From GCA-2697345 sp049602715 (GTDB lineage Bacteria; Pseudomonadota; Alphaproteobacteria; Rhodobacterales; Rhodobacteraceae), in contig JBMYRX010000003.1 in assembly GCA_049602715.1 (NCBI GenBank), forward strand, positions 1-64,000: a DNA stretch of 64,000 nucleotides. The letters run 5' to 3'. The position numbers and the translations under genes are program-made. Under the pieces are notes generated by a model that had not been told where the DNA came from, did not search any database, and worked only from the letters and a program-made list of their open reading frames with translations. Every line of letters begins with the position of its first letter. The first letter of the stretch is position 1. Of the stretch, positions 1 through 9,500 are shown one piece after another.

Positions 1-14
1 AGTTCTGCTTCCAT
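1..14 (-). CDS. tolQ: TolQ, first codons only (runs off left edge)
   Basis: On the minus strand an ATG at position 14 opens a frame reading M-E-A-E before the window ends. This lies about 100 bp downstream of ybgC, where the tol-pal operon (tolQRAB-pal) normally continues, and roseobacter TolQ proteins often begin Met-Glu-Ala-Glu. Only 14 bases are visible, so the identification rests on synteny. An upstream in-frame-independent ATG at about position 34 is an alternative start for a different reading. Confidence 0.3.
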
Positions 15-110
15 ACCATCTGCTCTTTTACTTTTTCCATCAATCTATGGAAATCACTATTATGTTATAGCTTCAATATCGCTATTTTTTTTTAAAAAAA
101 AAGTATTTTT

Positions 111-515
111 TTAAAAATCAATCATTAATCGGCGGATATCCGCCGGAAGCCTTAAAACTTTCCCTTCAAGCCCGACGTAAAGTATTGTCACCGTAGCTTT
201 AAAGATTAACTTCTCTTTCAAGAAGATATCCTGGCCAAGAATGAGTCTAACAGGACCACAACTCATAAGCCTAGTCCGAATTAATAAAACATTATCATAT
301 TTTGCTGCAGCAAGATATTCAGCCTCAATTTTTCTAACTACAAAAATATTGCCGTACTTTACCTTGAGTTGGTTTTGATTAATACCAAGCTCTCTTAACC
401 ACTCACTCCGAGCCCGTTCAATAAATTTTAGATAATTCGCGTAATACACTAACCCAGCTAAATCAGTATCCTCATAATAAACCCGACAGCTAAATTCATG
501 ATATTTACTAAGCAT
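111..515 (-). CDS. ybgC: YbgC-type acyl-CoA thioesterase of the Tol-Pal locus
   Basis: A 134-residue single hotdog-fold thioesterase. The N-terminal motif Y-Y-E-D-T-D-L-A-G-L-V-Y-Y-A-N-Y contains the expected catalytic Asp at residue 18, as in E. coli YbgC. The family hydrolyses short or medium acyl-CoAs and is linked to phospholipid metabolism and the Tol-Pal envelope machinery at the inner membrane. It lies 32 bp downstream of ruvB and directly before the probable tolQ start, the usual alphaproteobacterial arrangement. Length is normal for the family. The physiological substrate cannot be read from sequence. Confidence 0.9.
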   Translation of the reverse strand: MLSKYHEFSCRVYYEDTDLAGLVYYANYLKFIERARSEWLRELGINQNQLKVKYGNIFVVRKIEAEYLAAAKYDNVLLIRTRLMSCGPVRLILGQDIFLKEKLIFKATVTILYVGLEGKVLRLPADIRRLMIDF

Positions 516-547
516 AGATCAATTACTTCCAAGAAACCTTTATTAGA

Positions 548-1579
548 TTATTTAAAAAAAAGATTATCAACTTGTTTAGGCATTTCTAATTTTAAATGCT
601 CCCACGCATTTTTAGTAATCATTCTTCCCCTTGGAGTCCGCTGTAAGAGTCCTTTTTGCAGTAGATAAGGCTCTATAACCTCTTCGATTGCATCACGGCT
701 TTCTGCCAAGGCTGCTGCTAAAGTCTCAATTCCAACAGGACCCCCATTATAACCTTGAGCTATAATTTTCAGGTAACGCCTATCTGCCTCATCCAAACCA
801 TGATCATCCACCCCAAGCCTTGTTAAAGAGTTGTCAGCCATCTCATACGAGATACTAGAATCTCCTGATACCACAACAAAATCTATGACCCTTCTTAACA
901 ATCTATTTGCAATTCTTGGTGTACCTCTACCACGCTCAGATATCTCCCTTGCGCCATCCTTCTCGATTGGCATATCCAGAAGGCGAGCTCCTCGTAATAT
1001 TATTTCGTTCAATTCATCTGTAGAATAAAACTGTAGGCGAATAGGAATACCAAATCTATCACGTAACGGTGTAGTAAGTAATCCTAAACGGGTTGTTGCA
1101 CCCACTAAGGTGAATGGCTCCAACTCTATTCGAACGGTTCGAGCCGACGGCCCTTCACCAATTACTAAATCCAGTTGAAAGTCCTCTAACGCCGGATATA
1201 GTATTTCTTCCACTACGGGATTTAGCCGATGTATCTCATCAATGAATAATACATCATTTTTTTCTAGATTGGTTAAAATAGCTGCTAGATCACCCGCCTT
1301 AGCTAAAACTGGTCCAGAAGTTAATTTAAAATTTACACCTAATTCCCGCGCAATTATTTGTGCCAGAGTAGTCTTTCCCAACCCAGGTGGCCCATGAAAT
1401 AATGTATGATCCATAGCTACATTTCTTTTTATAGCACTATCAATAAATACTCTTAAATTGTCTCTAGCTTCTTTCTGGCCTATAAAGTCAGCCAATTTTT
1501 GTGGGCGTAACGCTCTATCTGCATCCTCCAATTGTATCTCTGAACTTGTGCTCACATTCTCTTGATCAATTGAAGTCAT
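548..1579 (-). CDS. ruvB: Holliday junction branch migration helicase RuvB
   Basis: A 343-residue AAA+ ATPase that drives branch migration of Holliday junctions as hexamers on a RuvA tetramer. Walker A (HGPPGLGKTT) is at residues 62-71 and Walker B (LFIDEIHRL) at about 111-119. The sensor/arginine-finger region around G-A-T-T-R and the C-terminal winged-helix DNA-binding domain (RTPRGR) are intact. It is the third gene of a minus-strand ruvC-ruvA-ruvB run, 37 bp after ruvA. Expected cytoplasmic role: recombinational repair and rescue of stalled forks. Confidence 0.97.
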   Translation of the reverse strand: MTSIDQENVSTSSEIQLEDADRALRPQKLADFIGQKEARDNLRVFIDSAIKRNVAMDHTLFHGPPGLGKTTLAQIIARELGVNFKLTSGPVLAKAGDLAAILTNLEKNDVLFIDEIHRLNPVVEEILYPALEDFQLDLVIGEGPSARTVRIELEPFTLVGATTRLGLLTTPLRDRFGIPIRLQFYSTDELNEIILRGARLLDMPIEKDGAREISERGRGTPRIANRLLRRVIDFVVVSGDSSISYEMADNSLTRLGVDDHGLDEADRRYLKIIAQGYNGGPVGIETLAAALAESRDAIEEVIEPYLLQKGLLQRTPRGRMITKNAWEHLKLEMPKQVDNLFFK

Positions 1580-1616
1580 ATTTTTAATTTTCCACTTTTT
1601 TTCAACTTTAGTTTAC

Positions 1617-2273
1617 TTAACTATTTGATCCCAAAAAAGTCAAAGCAGCTTTTATTACTATAGGTGTTTCATGTATTTCTGTTTGTTCAATAGCGTTCGC
1701 TGTTGCTCGAGCTGCATCACCGTGCGAATAACCCAAATTTATTAAAGCGGATAAGACTTCTGCCTGAACATTAGCACTATTTTTACTCTTTGAAAAAGTG
1801 GGTAGATTACCATCCATTGGGTCAATTACTGTATCATAATCTGAAATATTCACTCCCCCAAGAGATATCATCGACGACGCTTTTTCTTTCAATTCTATAA
1901 CAACTCTTTGTGCAGTTTTTGGTCCAACCCCTTTAGCGGCCTTTATTGAGGTGTAGTCTCCCATTGAAATTGCCCTAGTAACTCCCTCAGAGCCAAGAGT
2001 TCCTAAAATAGCCATCGATGCTTTTGCACCTATCCCCTGCACTGTCATAAGTAACCTATGCCATTCTTTTTCTACAATACTTGTGAAGCCGTAAAGCTGA
2101 AGTATATCCTCTTTTACGAGAAGGTCAGTGTAAAGCGAAACTATTTCTCCACTACTCGGAAGTGATGCAAGCGTTCTCTCAGAACAATAGACTGCGTAAC
2201 CAACACCGTTAACGTCTATAATAACATGATCATTAGTTCGTGAATCAACTCTTCCTGTTAATTTTCCTATCAA
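1617..2273 (-). CDS. ruvA: Holliday junction DNA-binding protein RuvA
   Basis: A 218-residue protein with the RuvA layout: an N-terminal OB-fold domain (starting MIGKLTGRVDS), tandem helix-hairpin-helix motifs (V-Q-G-I-G-A-K and A-K-G-V-G-P-K-T-A-Q-R), a variable linker of about 35 residues, and a C-terminal UBA-like domain III (ALINLGYSHGDAARA) that contacts RuvB. It binds the four-way junction and loads RuvB. It starts 9 bp after the ruvC stop, so the three genes are likely co-transcribed. Confidence 0.96.
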   Translation of the reverse strand: MIGKLTGRVDSRTNDHVIIDVNGVGYAVYCSERTLASLPSSGEIVSLYTDLLVKEDILQLYGFTSIVEKEWHRLLMTVQGIGAKASMAILGTLGSEGVTRAISMGDYTSIKAAKGVGPKTAQRVVIELKEKASSMISLGGVNISDYDTVIDPMDGNLPTFSKSKNSANVQAEVLSALINLGYSHGDAARATANAIEQTEIHETPIVIKAALTFLGSNS

Positions 2274-2282
2274 TTTTTTTTC

Positions 2283-2777
2283 CTATTTTACAGACGAAAC
2301 AATTTTAGATTTTCTTCCAAGAAAAAATGCGTGACACATAGCAATTGCTAAAGCGTCTGCAGCATCTGCCCCGAAAACTTCTACTTTGGGCAGCTGTAAT
2401 TTGACCATAGCCTCAACCTGTTTTTTATTCGCATGTCCCACTCCAACTACGGACTTTTTAATAGTATTTGGCGCATACTCTCCAATCTCCAAACCAGCTA
2501 AAGCTGGCGCTAACATCGCAACGCCTCTAGCTTGACCTAATTTAATACTATTTTCACCATCTTTATTTACAAATGTTTTTTCAATCGCTGCTCTCTCTGG
2601 TTTATATTTCTTTATAATAAAATTTAAATCTTCAAACAAACTCACTAATCGCTTAGACAAATCTGATCCTTGAGATTTACACACACCATTAGCGACATGA
2701 GTCAAACGCGAACCATTTGAGTCAATAATCCCCCAACCCAAATTTCGAAGACCTGGATCAATTCCCAAAACTCTCAT
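2283..2777 (-). CDS. ruvC: Holliday junction resolvase RuvC
   Basis: A 164-residue endonuclease with an RNase H-like fold that cleaves Holliday junctions symmetrically. The acidic catalytic set is visible: D7 in MRVLGIDPG, E66 in A-A-I-E-K-T-F, and D138 and D141 in G-A-D-A-A-D-A. It heads the ruvCAB operon, and a 118-bp gap to prmA gives room for a promoter. A purine-rich GAGGTGG lies just ahead of the ATG as ribosome binding site. Length is typical. Confidence 0.96.
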   Translation of the reverse strand: MRVLGIDPGLRNLGWGIIDSNGSRLTHVANGVCKSQGSDLSKRLVSLFEDLNFIIKKYKPERAAIEKTFVNKDGENSIKLGQARGVAMLAPALAGLEIGEYAPNTIKKSVVGVGHANKKQVEAMVKLQLPKVEVFGADAADALAIAMCHAFFLGRKSKIVSSVK

Positions 2778-2895
2778 ACCAAACCACCTCTAAACTCTTA
2801 AACGGCTAGCACGAAATATTAAAACTTGCAAAGTTAACAAATTTATAGTTTTTTATTTCAAACTTTAAAGATTAGTTTTTCCAAAAAGTTAAAAG

Positions 2896-3768
2896 CTATA
2901 CGCCTTTGCTCAGTGTCAGCGTCGTCCAACCCTCTAGTGATATTTTATTAACCACCCTAAAGTTTTTTTCAACATATACTTTTAAAACCTCTTCATGTTG
3001 TTCATTCAGTATACCCGATAATATAATTATACCGCCAGCCGAACAACTTTTACAAAAATCATCTGCCAGGCTGATAAGTGGGTTTTTTAAAATATTAGCT
3101 AAAATTAAATCAAACGGCGCTCTATTACGCAGGCCCGTATGGTTTAAACCATCTGCATTAATACATTTTATATTATTTTGTAACTCATTTGCGACAAGAT
3201 TTGTTTGAGCTACTTCGACTGCAGTTAGATCCACATCACTGGCAACTATATAGCTATTCCAAGTTTTACCAGCTGCCATAGCTAAAACACCAGTTCCACA
3301 ACCAATATCTATAATATTTTTTGGATGATAACCATTAATGATCAGCTCATTAATGGCAAGTAAACATCCTCTAGTAGTTCCATGATGCCCTGTACCAAAT
3401 GCCATAGAGGCTTCGATTAGTAAACCAATAGAACCTTTAGGAACCTTACTCGAATCGTGTTTCCCATATACAAAAAAACGTCCCGCTGTAATGGGATGAA
3501 GATCTCGTTGAACATGAGCCACCCAATCTTGATCAGGGACATCTGAAAAAATGAAAGAACTTGACCCATAAGAAGCGCTCAATAGCGATAATGCAATTTC
3601 ATCAGGCTTATCTATATAATATCCGGCAATCTCCCAAGTGTTTGAGCCATCTTCAATTTCGAAAACACCTATACCCACCGGTAACGGCAATATCGTTTCC
3701 ATAACTTTACTGAAATTTTGTGCGTGGCTTTTACCTTTGATAGTAGTAAAAGCAGTATAGCTTTTCAC
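2896..3768 (-). CDS. prmA: Ribosomal protein L11 methyltransferase PrmA
   Basis: A class I SAM-dependent methyltransferase that modifies L11. The SAM-binding motif I (I-D-I-G-C-G-T-G-V-L-A) and the post-motif N-I-L-K-N-P-L are present, with the alphaproteobacterial N-terminal sequence Y-T-A-F-T-T. I place the start at the GTG at 3768, because family members begin M-x-x-Y-T-A and this GTG shares one base with the TAG stop of msrA (TAGTG), which points to translational coupling. A longer ATG reading to 3792 would overlap msrA by 25 bp and add eight residues with no family counterpart. Confidence 0.9.
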   Translation of the reverse strand: MKSYTAFTTIKGKSHAQNFSKVMETILPLPVGIGVFEIEDGSNTWEIAGYYIDKPDEIALSLLSASYGSSSFIFSDVPDQDWVAHVQRDLHPITAGRFFVYGKHDSSKVPKGSIGLLIEASMAFGTGHHGTTRGCLLAINELIINGYHPKNIIDIGCGTGVLAMAAGKTWNSYIVASDVDLTAVEVAQTNLVANELQNNIKCINADGLNHTGLRNRAPFDLILANILKNPLISLADDFCKSCSAGGIIILSGILNEQHEEVLKVYVEKNFRVVNKISLEGWTTLTLSKGV

Positions 3769-4424
3769 TATGCATTTACCCCAACAGAGCACGAAACACC
3801 CGTACCGCCCATTCCACAGTAGCCATTTGGATTTTTGGCTAAATATTGTTGGTGATAATCCTCCGCAAAATAAAATATACTTGCCTGTAATATTTCTGTA
3901 GTTATTTCTCCAAAGCCATTCAATCTCAGAGCATCATCATAAGTGGATTTAGTTTGTTCAGCGGTTATCTTTTGTTTCTCATCTAAATAATAGATTCCAC
4001 TGCGATACTGTGTTCCCAAATCATTACCCTGACGCATGCCCTGGGTTGGATTATGTGATTCCCAAAAAATCCATAATAATTCGTCATAAGAAATCTTTTG
4101 GGGATCAAAGACAACTCTTACTACCTCATTGTGTCCAGTCAAACCTGTACACACTTCTTCATAAGTGGGATTTTGCGTATAGCCGGAGGCATACCCAACC
4201 ATAGTTAAGTATATACCGTCCAATTGCCAGAAGAGTCTTTCTACTCCCCAGAAACAACCCATTCCAAAAATTGCTACTTCCATTCCCCCTGGGACTGTGA
4301 GGTTTAATGGCCGACCATTGATATAGTGGTACTCAGCTGTAAGCAATTCTTCTTTTCTACCCTTTAAGGCACTTTCTGAGGTAACCATCTCAGCTTTATT
4401 TTCTCCAAAGAACATATATTTCAT
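3768..4424 (-). CDS. msrA: Peptide methionine sulfoxide reductase MsrA
   Basis: A 218-residue MsrA that reduces methionine-S-sulfoxide in proteins. The catalytic motif G-C-F-W-G-V-E-R-L-F-W is near residues 56-66, and the C-terminal tail G-Y-C-G-M-G-G-T-G-V-S-C supplies resolving cysteines. The N-terminal extension with Y-H-Y-I-N-G-R-P-L is typical of the longer E. coli-type enzymes. It immediately precedes prmA with a one-base overlap. Role: oxidative damage repair in the cytoplasm. Confidence 0.95.
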   Translation of the reverse strand: MKYMFFGENKAEMVTSESALKGRKEELLTAEYHYINGRPLNLTVPGGMEVAIFGMGCFWGVERLFWQLDGIYLTMVGYASGYTQNPTYEEVCTGLTGHNEVVRVVFDPQKISYDELLWIFWESHNPTQGMRQGNDLGTQYRSGIYYLDEKQKITAEQTKSTYDDALRLNGFGEITTEILQASIFYFAEDYHQQYLAKNPNGYCGMGGTGVSCSVGVNA

Positions 4425-4465
4425 CCCTCCAGTCCTTTAATCTGATATTCAGTTATAACTGTAAT

Positions 4466-5701
4466 CTAAGTTTGAGTAAATTTTAAAATTGTTTCGTGGC
4501 CTTTCAATGGGTTTTTAGGAATTAAAAAAGCCAGAATTAGAGATACAAAAGCCATTAATGCAGCTAGTAAGAAAATCCCTGTAGGAAATACTACCCAAAC
4601 GTAACCAAGAAAAGCAGGTAAAAATACAGCTGGAATATGGTTTATAGTAAAAGCTACAGCGACTGATGGTGCTATGTCTTCGGGATCAGCAATTTTTTGG
4701 AAATAAGTTTTTACTGCGAACGACATAGCAAAAAATAAATGGTTTAGGACAAATAAAGCGATACCAACAGAAACTCCCCAATCAAAAAAATAAATACCAG
4801 CATAGGCTAGAAATATTATTACCAATCCAATGTACTCTAGAATTAAAATTCTCCTTTCTCCAAAAATACTAATCATTTGACCAACGATTGGAGAAAATGC
4901 CATTGTCCCAATAAAATTCACTAAAAATAAAAGTGTAATTTCGTGTACCTGAAAGTTGAATCTCTCTACCATCATAAAAGCCGCAAACACTAAAAAAATT
5001 TGTCTCCTAGCGCCAGACATGACTTGTAATGCATAGTACAACCAATACCTTTTTCTAACAATCATACCTCTAGATTTACTATGAATAGTATCAATCCGGG
5101 GATAAAAGAGAATACAGATTAAAGCTATTACTACCGTTAATAATCCCGAGCTTAGATAAACAAATGAGAATGAAAGGTTAAACGCCTTCCAAGTTACTAC
5201 CAGAGTAGTGTAAGCTATCAGAGAGGAAAGGGAGCCTACAGCTGCTATCCAGCCAAGTGTTTGAGGAGCCATTCGTTTATCAATCCATTGCAATTGAATA
5301 GATTGGTTTGCTGCCTCGAAGTAATGAAACCCAACTGATGCAAGAAATGTTAATACTATAACACCACCAAAACTAGGAAAATATGCTGTCAACCCACTTG
5401 CTAAACCTAGTAATATCAATGCCAAAGGTGCTAGTAATTGCTCATTTAAGTAAATTAATAAAAAAATGACTCCAACTGAAAGTAGTCCTGGGATTTCTCT
5501 AATTGTGTGCAACCAACCAATTTCAACACCAGTAAATCCAACTATTTCAATCACAAAGTTATTTAAGAGAGCCATCCATACTGAGAATGAAATAGGCATT
5601 GCAAATGCCATTAGAGCTAGTAAAAATACTGGCCGCCGCAAAAAATTTAAGCGGTTCGCATCATCTAGGCTTATTCTATTATTATAGTAGCCGAAAGCCA
5701 T
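4466..5701 (-). CDS. Major facilitator superfamily transporter
   Basis: A 411-residue integral membrane protein with about 12 hydrophobic segments in two six-helix halves and a charged central loop (residues about 205-225, R-I-D-T-I-H-S-K-S-R). This is the layout of an MFS permease. The substrate cannot be assigned. It stands between msrA and rpsD, separated from both by short gaps, and shows no operon partner that would hint at its cargo. The ATG at 5701 gives a plausible cytoplasmic N-terminus before the first helix at about residue 27. Confidence 0.8.
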   Translation of the reverse strand: MAFGYYNNRISLDDANRLNFLRRPVFLLALMAFAMPISFSVWMALLNNFVIEIVGFTGVEIGWLHTIREIPGLLSVGVIFLLIYLNEQLLAPLALILLGLASGLTAYFPSFGGVIVLTFLASVGFHYFEAANQSIQLQWIDKRMAPQTLGWIAAVGSLSSLIAYTTLVVTWKAFNLSFSFVYLSSGLLTVVIALICILFYPRIDTIHSKSRGMIVRKRYWLYYALQVMSGARRQIFLVFAAFMMVERFNFQVHEITLLFLVNFIGTMAFSPIVGQMISIFGERRILILEYIGLVIIFLAYAGIYFFDWGVSVGIALFVLNHLFFAMSFAVKTYFQKIADPEDIAPSVAVAFTINHIPAVFLPAFLGYVWVVFPTGIFLLAALMAFVSLILAFLIPKNPLKGHETILKFTQT

Positions 5702-5765
5702 GACACATCACTATAGATTAAACTCCTAGACAGCGATTATAAAAATTAGCTAAATCTTCTGAGCA

Positions 5766-5786
5766 CTAATCTTTTAGAAAAGTTAG
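5766..5786 (-). terminator. Possible stem-loop after rpsD
   Basis: Just past the rpsD stop, CTAA-t-CTTTT and AAAAG-TTAG can pair, giving nine base pairs with one bulge and a two-base loop. It is AT-rich and has no convincing T-run on the rpsD strand, so it may only be a weak 3'-end structure. Confidence 0.25.
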
Positions 5787-5792
5787 AGTACC

Positions 5793-6413
5793 TTAATTTT
5801 GAGCATAATACTCGATAACCAGATTTGGTTCCATAATAACTGGATATGGTATATCACTAAGCCCCGGAGTTCTTACAAAAGTAGCAGTCATTTTACTTTG
5901 GTCTACCTCTAGGTACTCTGGAACTTCTCTTTCGGGTAATTGAGCAGACTCTAATACTATATTAAGTTGTTTTGAACGCGTCCTTACTTCGATTATATCG
6001 CCGTCTTTAACAGTGTAAGACGGGATATTAACTCTCTTACCGTTGACCAAAAGATGACCGTGGTTAACAAACTGACGAGCTGCAAAAACTGTCGGTACGA
6101 ATTTTGCTCGATAGGCAATCGCATCTAACCTTCTTTCAAGAAGTCCTACAAGGTTTTCTCCTGTATCGCCCTTTACTCTTTCTGCCTCACGAAATATTCG
6201 GCGAAATTGCTTTTCAGTAAGATCACCATAATAACCTTTTAACTTTTGTTTTGCCCTTAACTGTAAACCAAAATCGGAAAGCTTTCCCTTACGCCTTTGT
6301 CCATGCTGTCCTGGGCCATATTCTCTACGATTTACTGGTGACTTTGGTCGACCCCAGATGTTCTCTCCCATCCTACGGTCTATTTTATACTTGGCAGACG
6401 TGCGTTTGGTCAC
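5793..6413 (-). CDS. rpsD: 30S ribosomal protein S4
   Basis: A 206-residue S4 that nucleates 30S assembly on 16S rRNA. The N-terminal part has no zinc-binding cysteines (the Cys-free class), and the S4 RNA-binding domain spans about residues 97-160 (ARQFVNHGHLLVNGKR). It is a single-gene unit with its own strong-looking promoter and a roughly 110-nt leader. The start has a good ribosome binding site (AAGGAG upstream of the ATG). The sequence is close to my recollection of Rhodobacteraceae S4 proteins, and supports the lineage call. Confidence 0.98.
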   Translation of the reverse strand: MTKRTSAKYKIDRRMGENIWGRPKSPVNRREYGPGQHGQRRKGKLSDFGLQLRAKQKLKGYYGDLTEKQFRRIFREAERVKGDTGENLVGLLERRLDAIAYRAKFVPTVFAARQFVNHGHLLVNGKRVNIPSYTVKDGDIIEVRTRSKQLNIVLESAQLPEREVPEYLEVDQSKMTATFVRTPGLSDIPYPVIMEPNLVIEYYAQN

Positions 6414-6462
6414 GGCTGATCTCCTTCCCTATGATATTAGACTATAATTACGTCTTTTGAAG

Positions 6463-6519
6463 GGCGTTGTCCTCTGAGCTAACTCCGACAGGGTTCCTCT
6501 TGCGAGGTCCGCCAACACC
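6463..6519 (-). promoter_or_regulatory. Structured 5' leader of rpsD
   Basis: Read on the minus strand between the promoter and rpsD. An outer stem pairs GGTGT (up to GGTGTTG; 6513-6519) with ACGCC (up to CAACGCC; 6463-6469). Inside it sit a hairpin CCTC-GCAA-GAGG with a GNRA tetraloop (6496-6507) and a second hairpin TGTC..GAG-TTAG-CTC..GACA (about 6468-6488). Together these form a three-way-junction-like fold in non-coding sequence. S4 commonly autoregulates its own mRNA, so an S4 or translational control element is plausible. I do not recognise a named RNA family. Confidence 0.45.
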
Positions 6520-6529
6520 AATTGAAGCG

Positions 6530-6557
6530 CTTATACATCCACACCAATAATTGTCAA
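6530..6557 (-). promoter_or_regulatory. Sigma-70-type promoter of rpsD
   Basis: On the minus strand a perfect -35 TTGACA (6552-6557) is followed after 16 bp by TATAAG (6530-6535). The predicted transcript would start around 6523 and include the folded leader. It lies 137 bp upstream of the rpsD ATG, in an intergenic gap. Confidence 0.6.
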
Positions 6558-6595
6558 TCCAGAATCGCTTATTTATTCTCACCAAACCTTTAATG

Positions 6596-9500
6596 TTAAA
6601 CATTTTCTCCCCAGCCACCACCTCCTGGTGTCAGCATTTCGAAAGCATCGCCACAATTCAAATCTACTTCAGTATTTCCAGGCTGTAATTCACGCGTTCC
6701 ATCAGATCTAATTACTGTATCTTTTCCTACCAACCCTGGTTTTCCACCTTTAACACCGAAAGGTGGTACAATGCGATGTGAACATAAAGTTGTAACTTTA
6801 ACTTTTTCTAGGAATTTTAAGACGCGATGAATACCATCTCCCCCTCGCCATTGACCATTTCCACCAGATCCTCCTCTAATAGAGAAAGTTTCCAAACGAA
6901 CAGGAAAACGACTTTCCAAAACTTCTGGATCTGTCATCAAAGTATTCGTCATATGAACCTGAATCCCAGAAGCACCGTTAAAATTTGGTCCAGCACCGCT
7001 TCCTCCAGCAATCGTTTCATAATTTTGAAATTCACTATTTCCCCAAACAAAATTATTCATTGTGGCTTGAGATCCGGCCATTACTCCCAATGCACCAAAC
7101 AGACAATCACACATATTTTGACTAACTTCGGTATTCCCGGCAATAACTGCCGCGGGGTATTTCGGGTTTATCATGGTCCCCTCAGGTGCAATTATTTCTA
7201 GAGGCTTCAGGCAACCTTCATTTAAAGGAATCTCTGCTCCTACTAGTGTTCGAAAAACATATAGAACCACCGCATTGCATATAGATCGCGGCGCGTTGTA
7301 GTTGTTGTCTCCTTGAAGAGATGTTCCAGTAAAATCTATTACCGCCGAACCGACTTTCCGATCAACTCTGACCTGCACTTTTATCTTTTGATTAAAGTCC
7401 ATTGGGTAGATAAAATTTCCATCTTTTAGTTTGCCGACCGCTCGCCTCACCGATGCTTCCGCATTGTCCTGTACGTGAGCCATATAGGCGTGCACGGTAT
7501 CAGTACCAAAATTTTGGATCATCCTTCTAACTTCTCTAATACCCGTCTCATTAGCAGCTATTTGAGCTTCTAAATCTTTTATATTCTGATCGATATTTCG
7601 ACACGGAAATTTACCAGAAGCAAGCAGATCACGCGTCTCTTGAAGTCTGAAATTTCCCTTGCTAACTATTTTAAAATTATCGATCACTACTCCTTCTTCA
7701 TCAATTGTTTTACTATCTGGTGGGGCAGAACCAGGTGTTCTACCTCCAATATCCGCATGATGACCTCTTGACCCTACAAAAAAAAGTATTTCATTAAAAT
7801 CCACAGAAAAAACTGGTGTTATGACTGTCACATCTGGTAAATGAGTTCCTCCATTAAAAGGAGCATTCAAAACGAAAGAGTCACCAGGTTCAATTTTTCC
7901 CTTGTTAAGTTGTTCCACCTTTCGAACGGCATCTGACATAGAACCTAGATGCACAGGTACATGAGGCGCATTTGCTACTAAATTACCAGATGAGTCGAAC
8001 AGTGCACATGAAAAATCAAGACGCTCTTTTATATTTACGGAGTAAGCTGTATTGGCCAGTGTCGACCCCATTTGTTCGGCAATAGACATAAAAAGATTAT
8101 TAAATATCTCAAGCATTATTGGATCCGCTTTTGTACCCAATGCGTGCTCATTTTGTTTTTCCTTTTTCCTTTCCAAAATTAAATTTCCAAGATCATCAAT
8201 ACACCCGGACCATTCATCTTCGATTACTGTCGTCCCTGTGGCCTCCATAATTACACAAGGCCCGTTCAAAACCTGAGAACTTACTAATGTTTCTCGGTCA
8301 AACAATGGAACCTTACCGTAGTCGCTTAAAGGAATATCTTTAACTCTCTTTCCCTTAATTTTTGTTTTTCTTTTCCTTTTTTCTACATATTGCTTACTTC
8401 TCCCGATTGCTTCTGTTCCAAGTACTTCAATTATAAGATCATCGACTGGCGAGAAGAAACCAAACCTCTTTAGATGGTTTTTTTTAAACTCAGCTCTCAT
8501 TTTTTCAGGGCTATCAAAACTGACTTCTAGACTTTGATGCGATCCAGAATACTTCAGATAAGCTTTTGCAACTACAAAGATATCTTTCCTATCTAAACCT
8601 TGCGAAGCAACGTGATCGACGACTCTTCTTGACATTTTCTCAATGACTGCACGCGCTTTTTTTTCTGACTCTAAACTCATATCAAATTGCTGTTCTTCCA
8701 GAGCCCTTATGTCAGCTAGTCCCATCCCATACGCTGATAGTACACCAGAATATGGATGTAAAAATACTCTCTTCATGCCTAATGCATCAGCAACTGCGCA
8801 GGCGTGTTGTCCTCCAGCCCCACCAAAACAATTCAATGTATACTCGGTAATATTATAACCTTTCTCCACACTAATTTTCTTTATAGCACGTGCCATATTT
8901 TGAATTGCAATACTTAGAAAGCCTTTTGCTGTTTCTTCTGGGCTTAAAGGTTTTAATTTAGTTTGCTTGGATATGTGATCTGCCAATTCCTTAAATTTTT
9001 CAGTTACTAAATTCTTGTCCAAGGGCTCGTCAGCATTCGGTCCAAAAATTTTCGGAAAACAATCTGGATTAAGCTTCCCCAACATTATGTTACAATCTGT
9101 GACCGTAAGTGGTCCTCCTCGACGATACGCTGCTGGTCCAGGATTAGCACCCGCGCTCTCCGGTCCCACTTGGTATCGACCATCTTTGAAACTTAAAATA
9201 GAACCGCCGCCAGCTGCAACCGTGTGAATGCTCATCATAGGTGCCCGCATTCTAACTCCAGCCACTTCTGTTTCAAAAGACCTCTCATAATTTCCAGAAA
9301 AGTGGCAAACATCTGTTGATGTTCCGCCCATATCAAACCCAATCAATTTTGTAATTCCAGCCTGTTCAGCCGTCTTAACCATCCCGACAACTCCGCCAGC
9401 CGGGCCTGATAAAATTGCGTCTTTTCCTTGAAAGCTATCAGCATTTACCAAACCCCCAGAGCTCTGCATAAAAAATAACTTTTTTTGTTTGAGTTCATCT

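Noticed and set aside
3769..3792. Upstream ATG of prmA giving a 298-residue protein
   Set aside because: It overlaps msrA by 25 bp, and the extra N-terminal residues have no counterpart in the family. The GTG at 3768 fits better.
6444..6530. tRNA or small SRP RNA in the rpsD upstream region
   Set aside because: A stretch resembling the D-arm (TTAGCTCAGAGG) is present, but no acceptor, anticodon or T-arm can be formed and the SRP domain IV signature is missing. A leader fold fits better.
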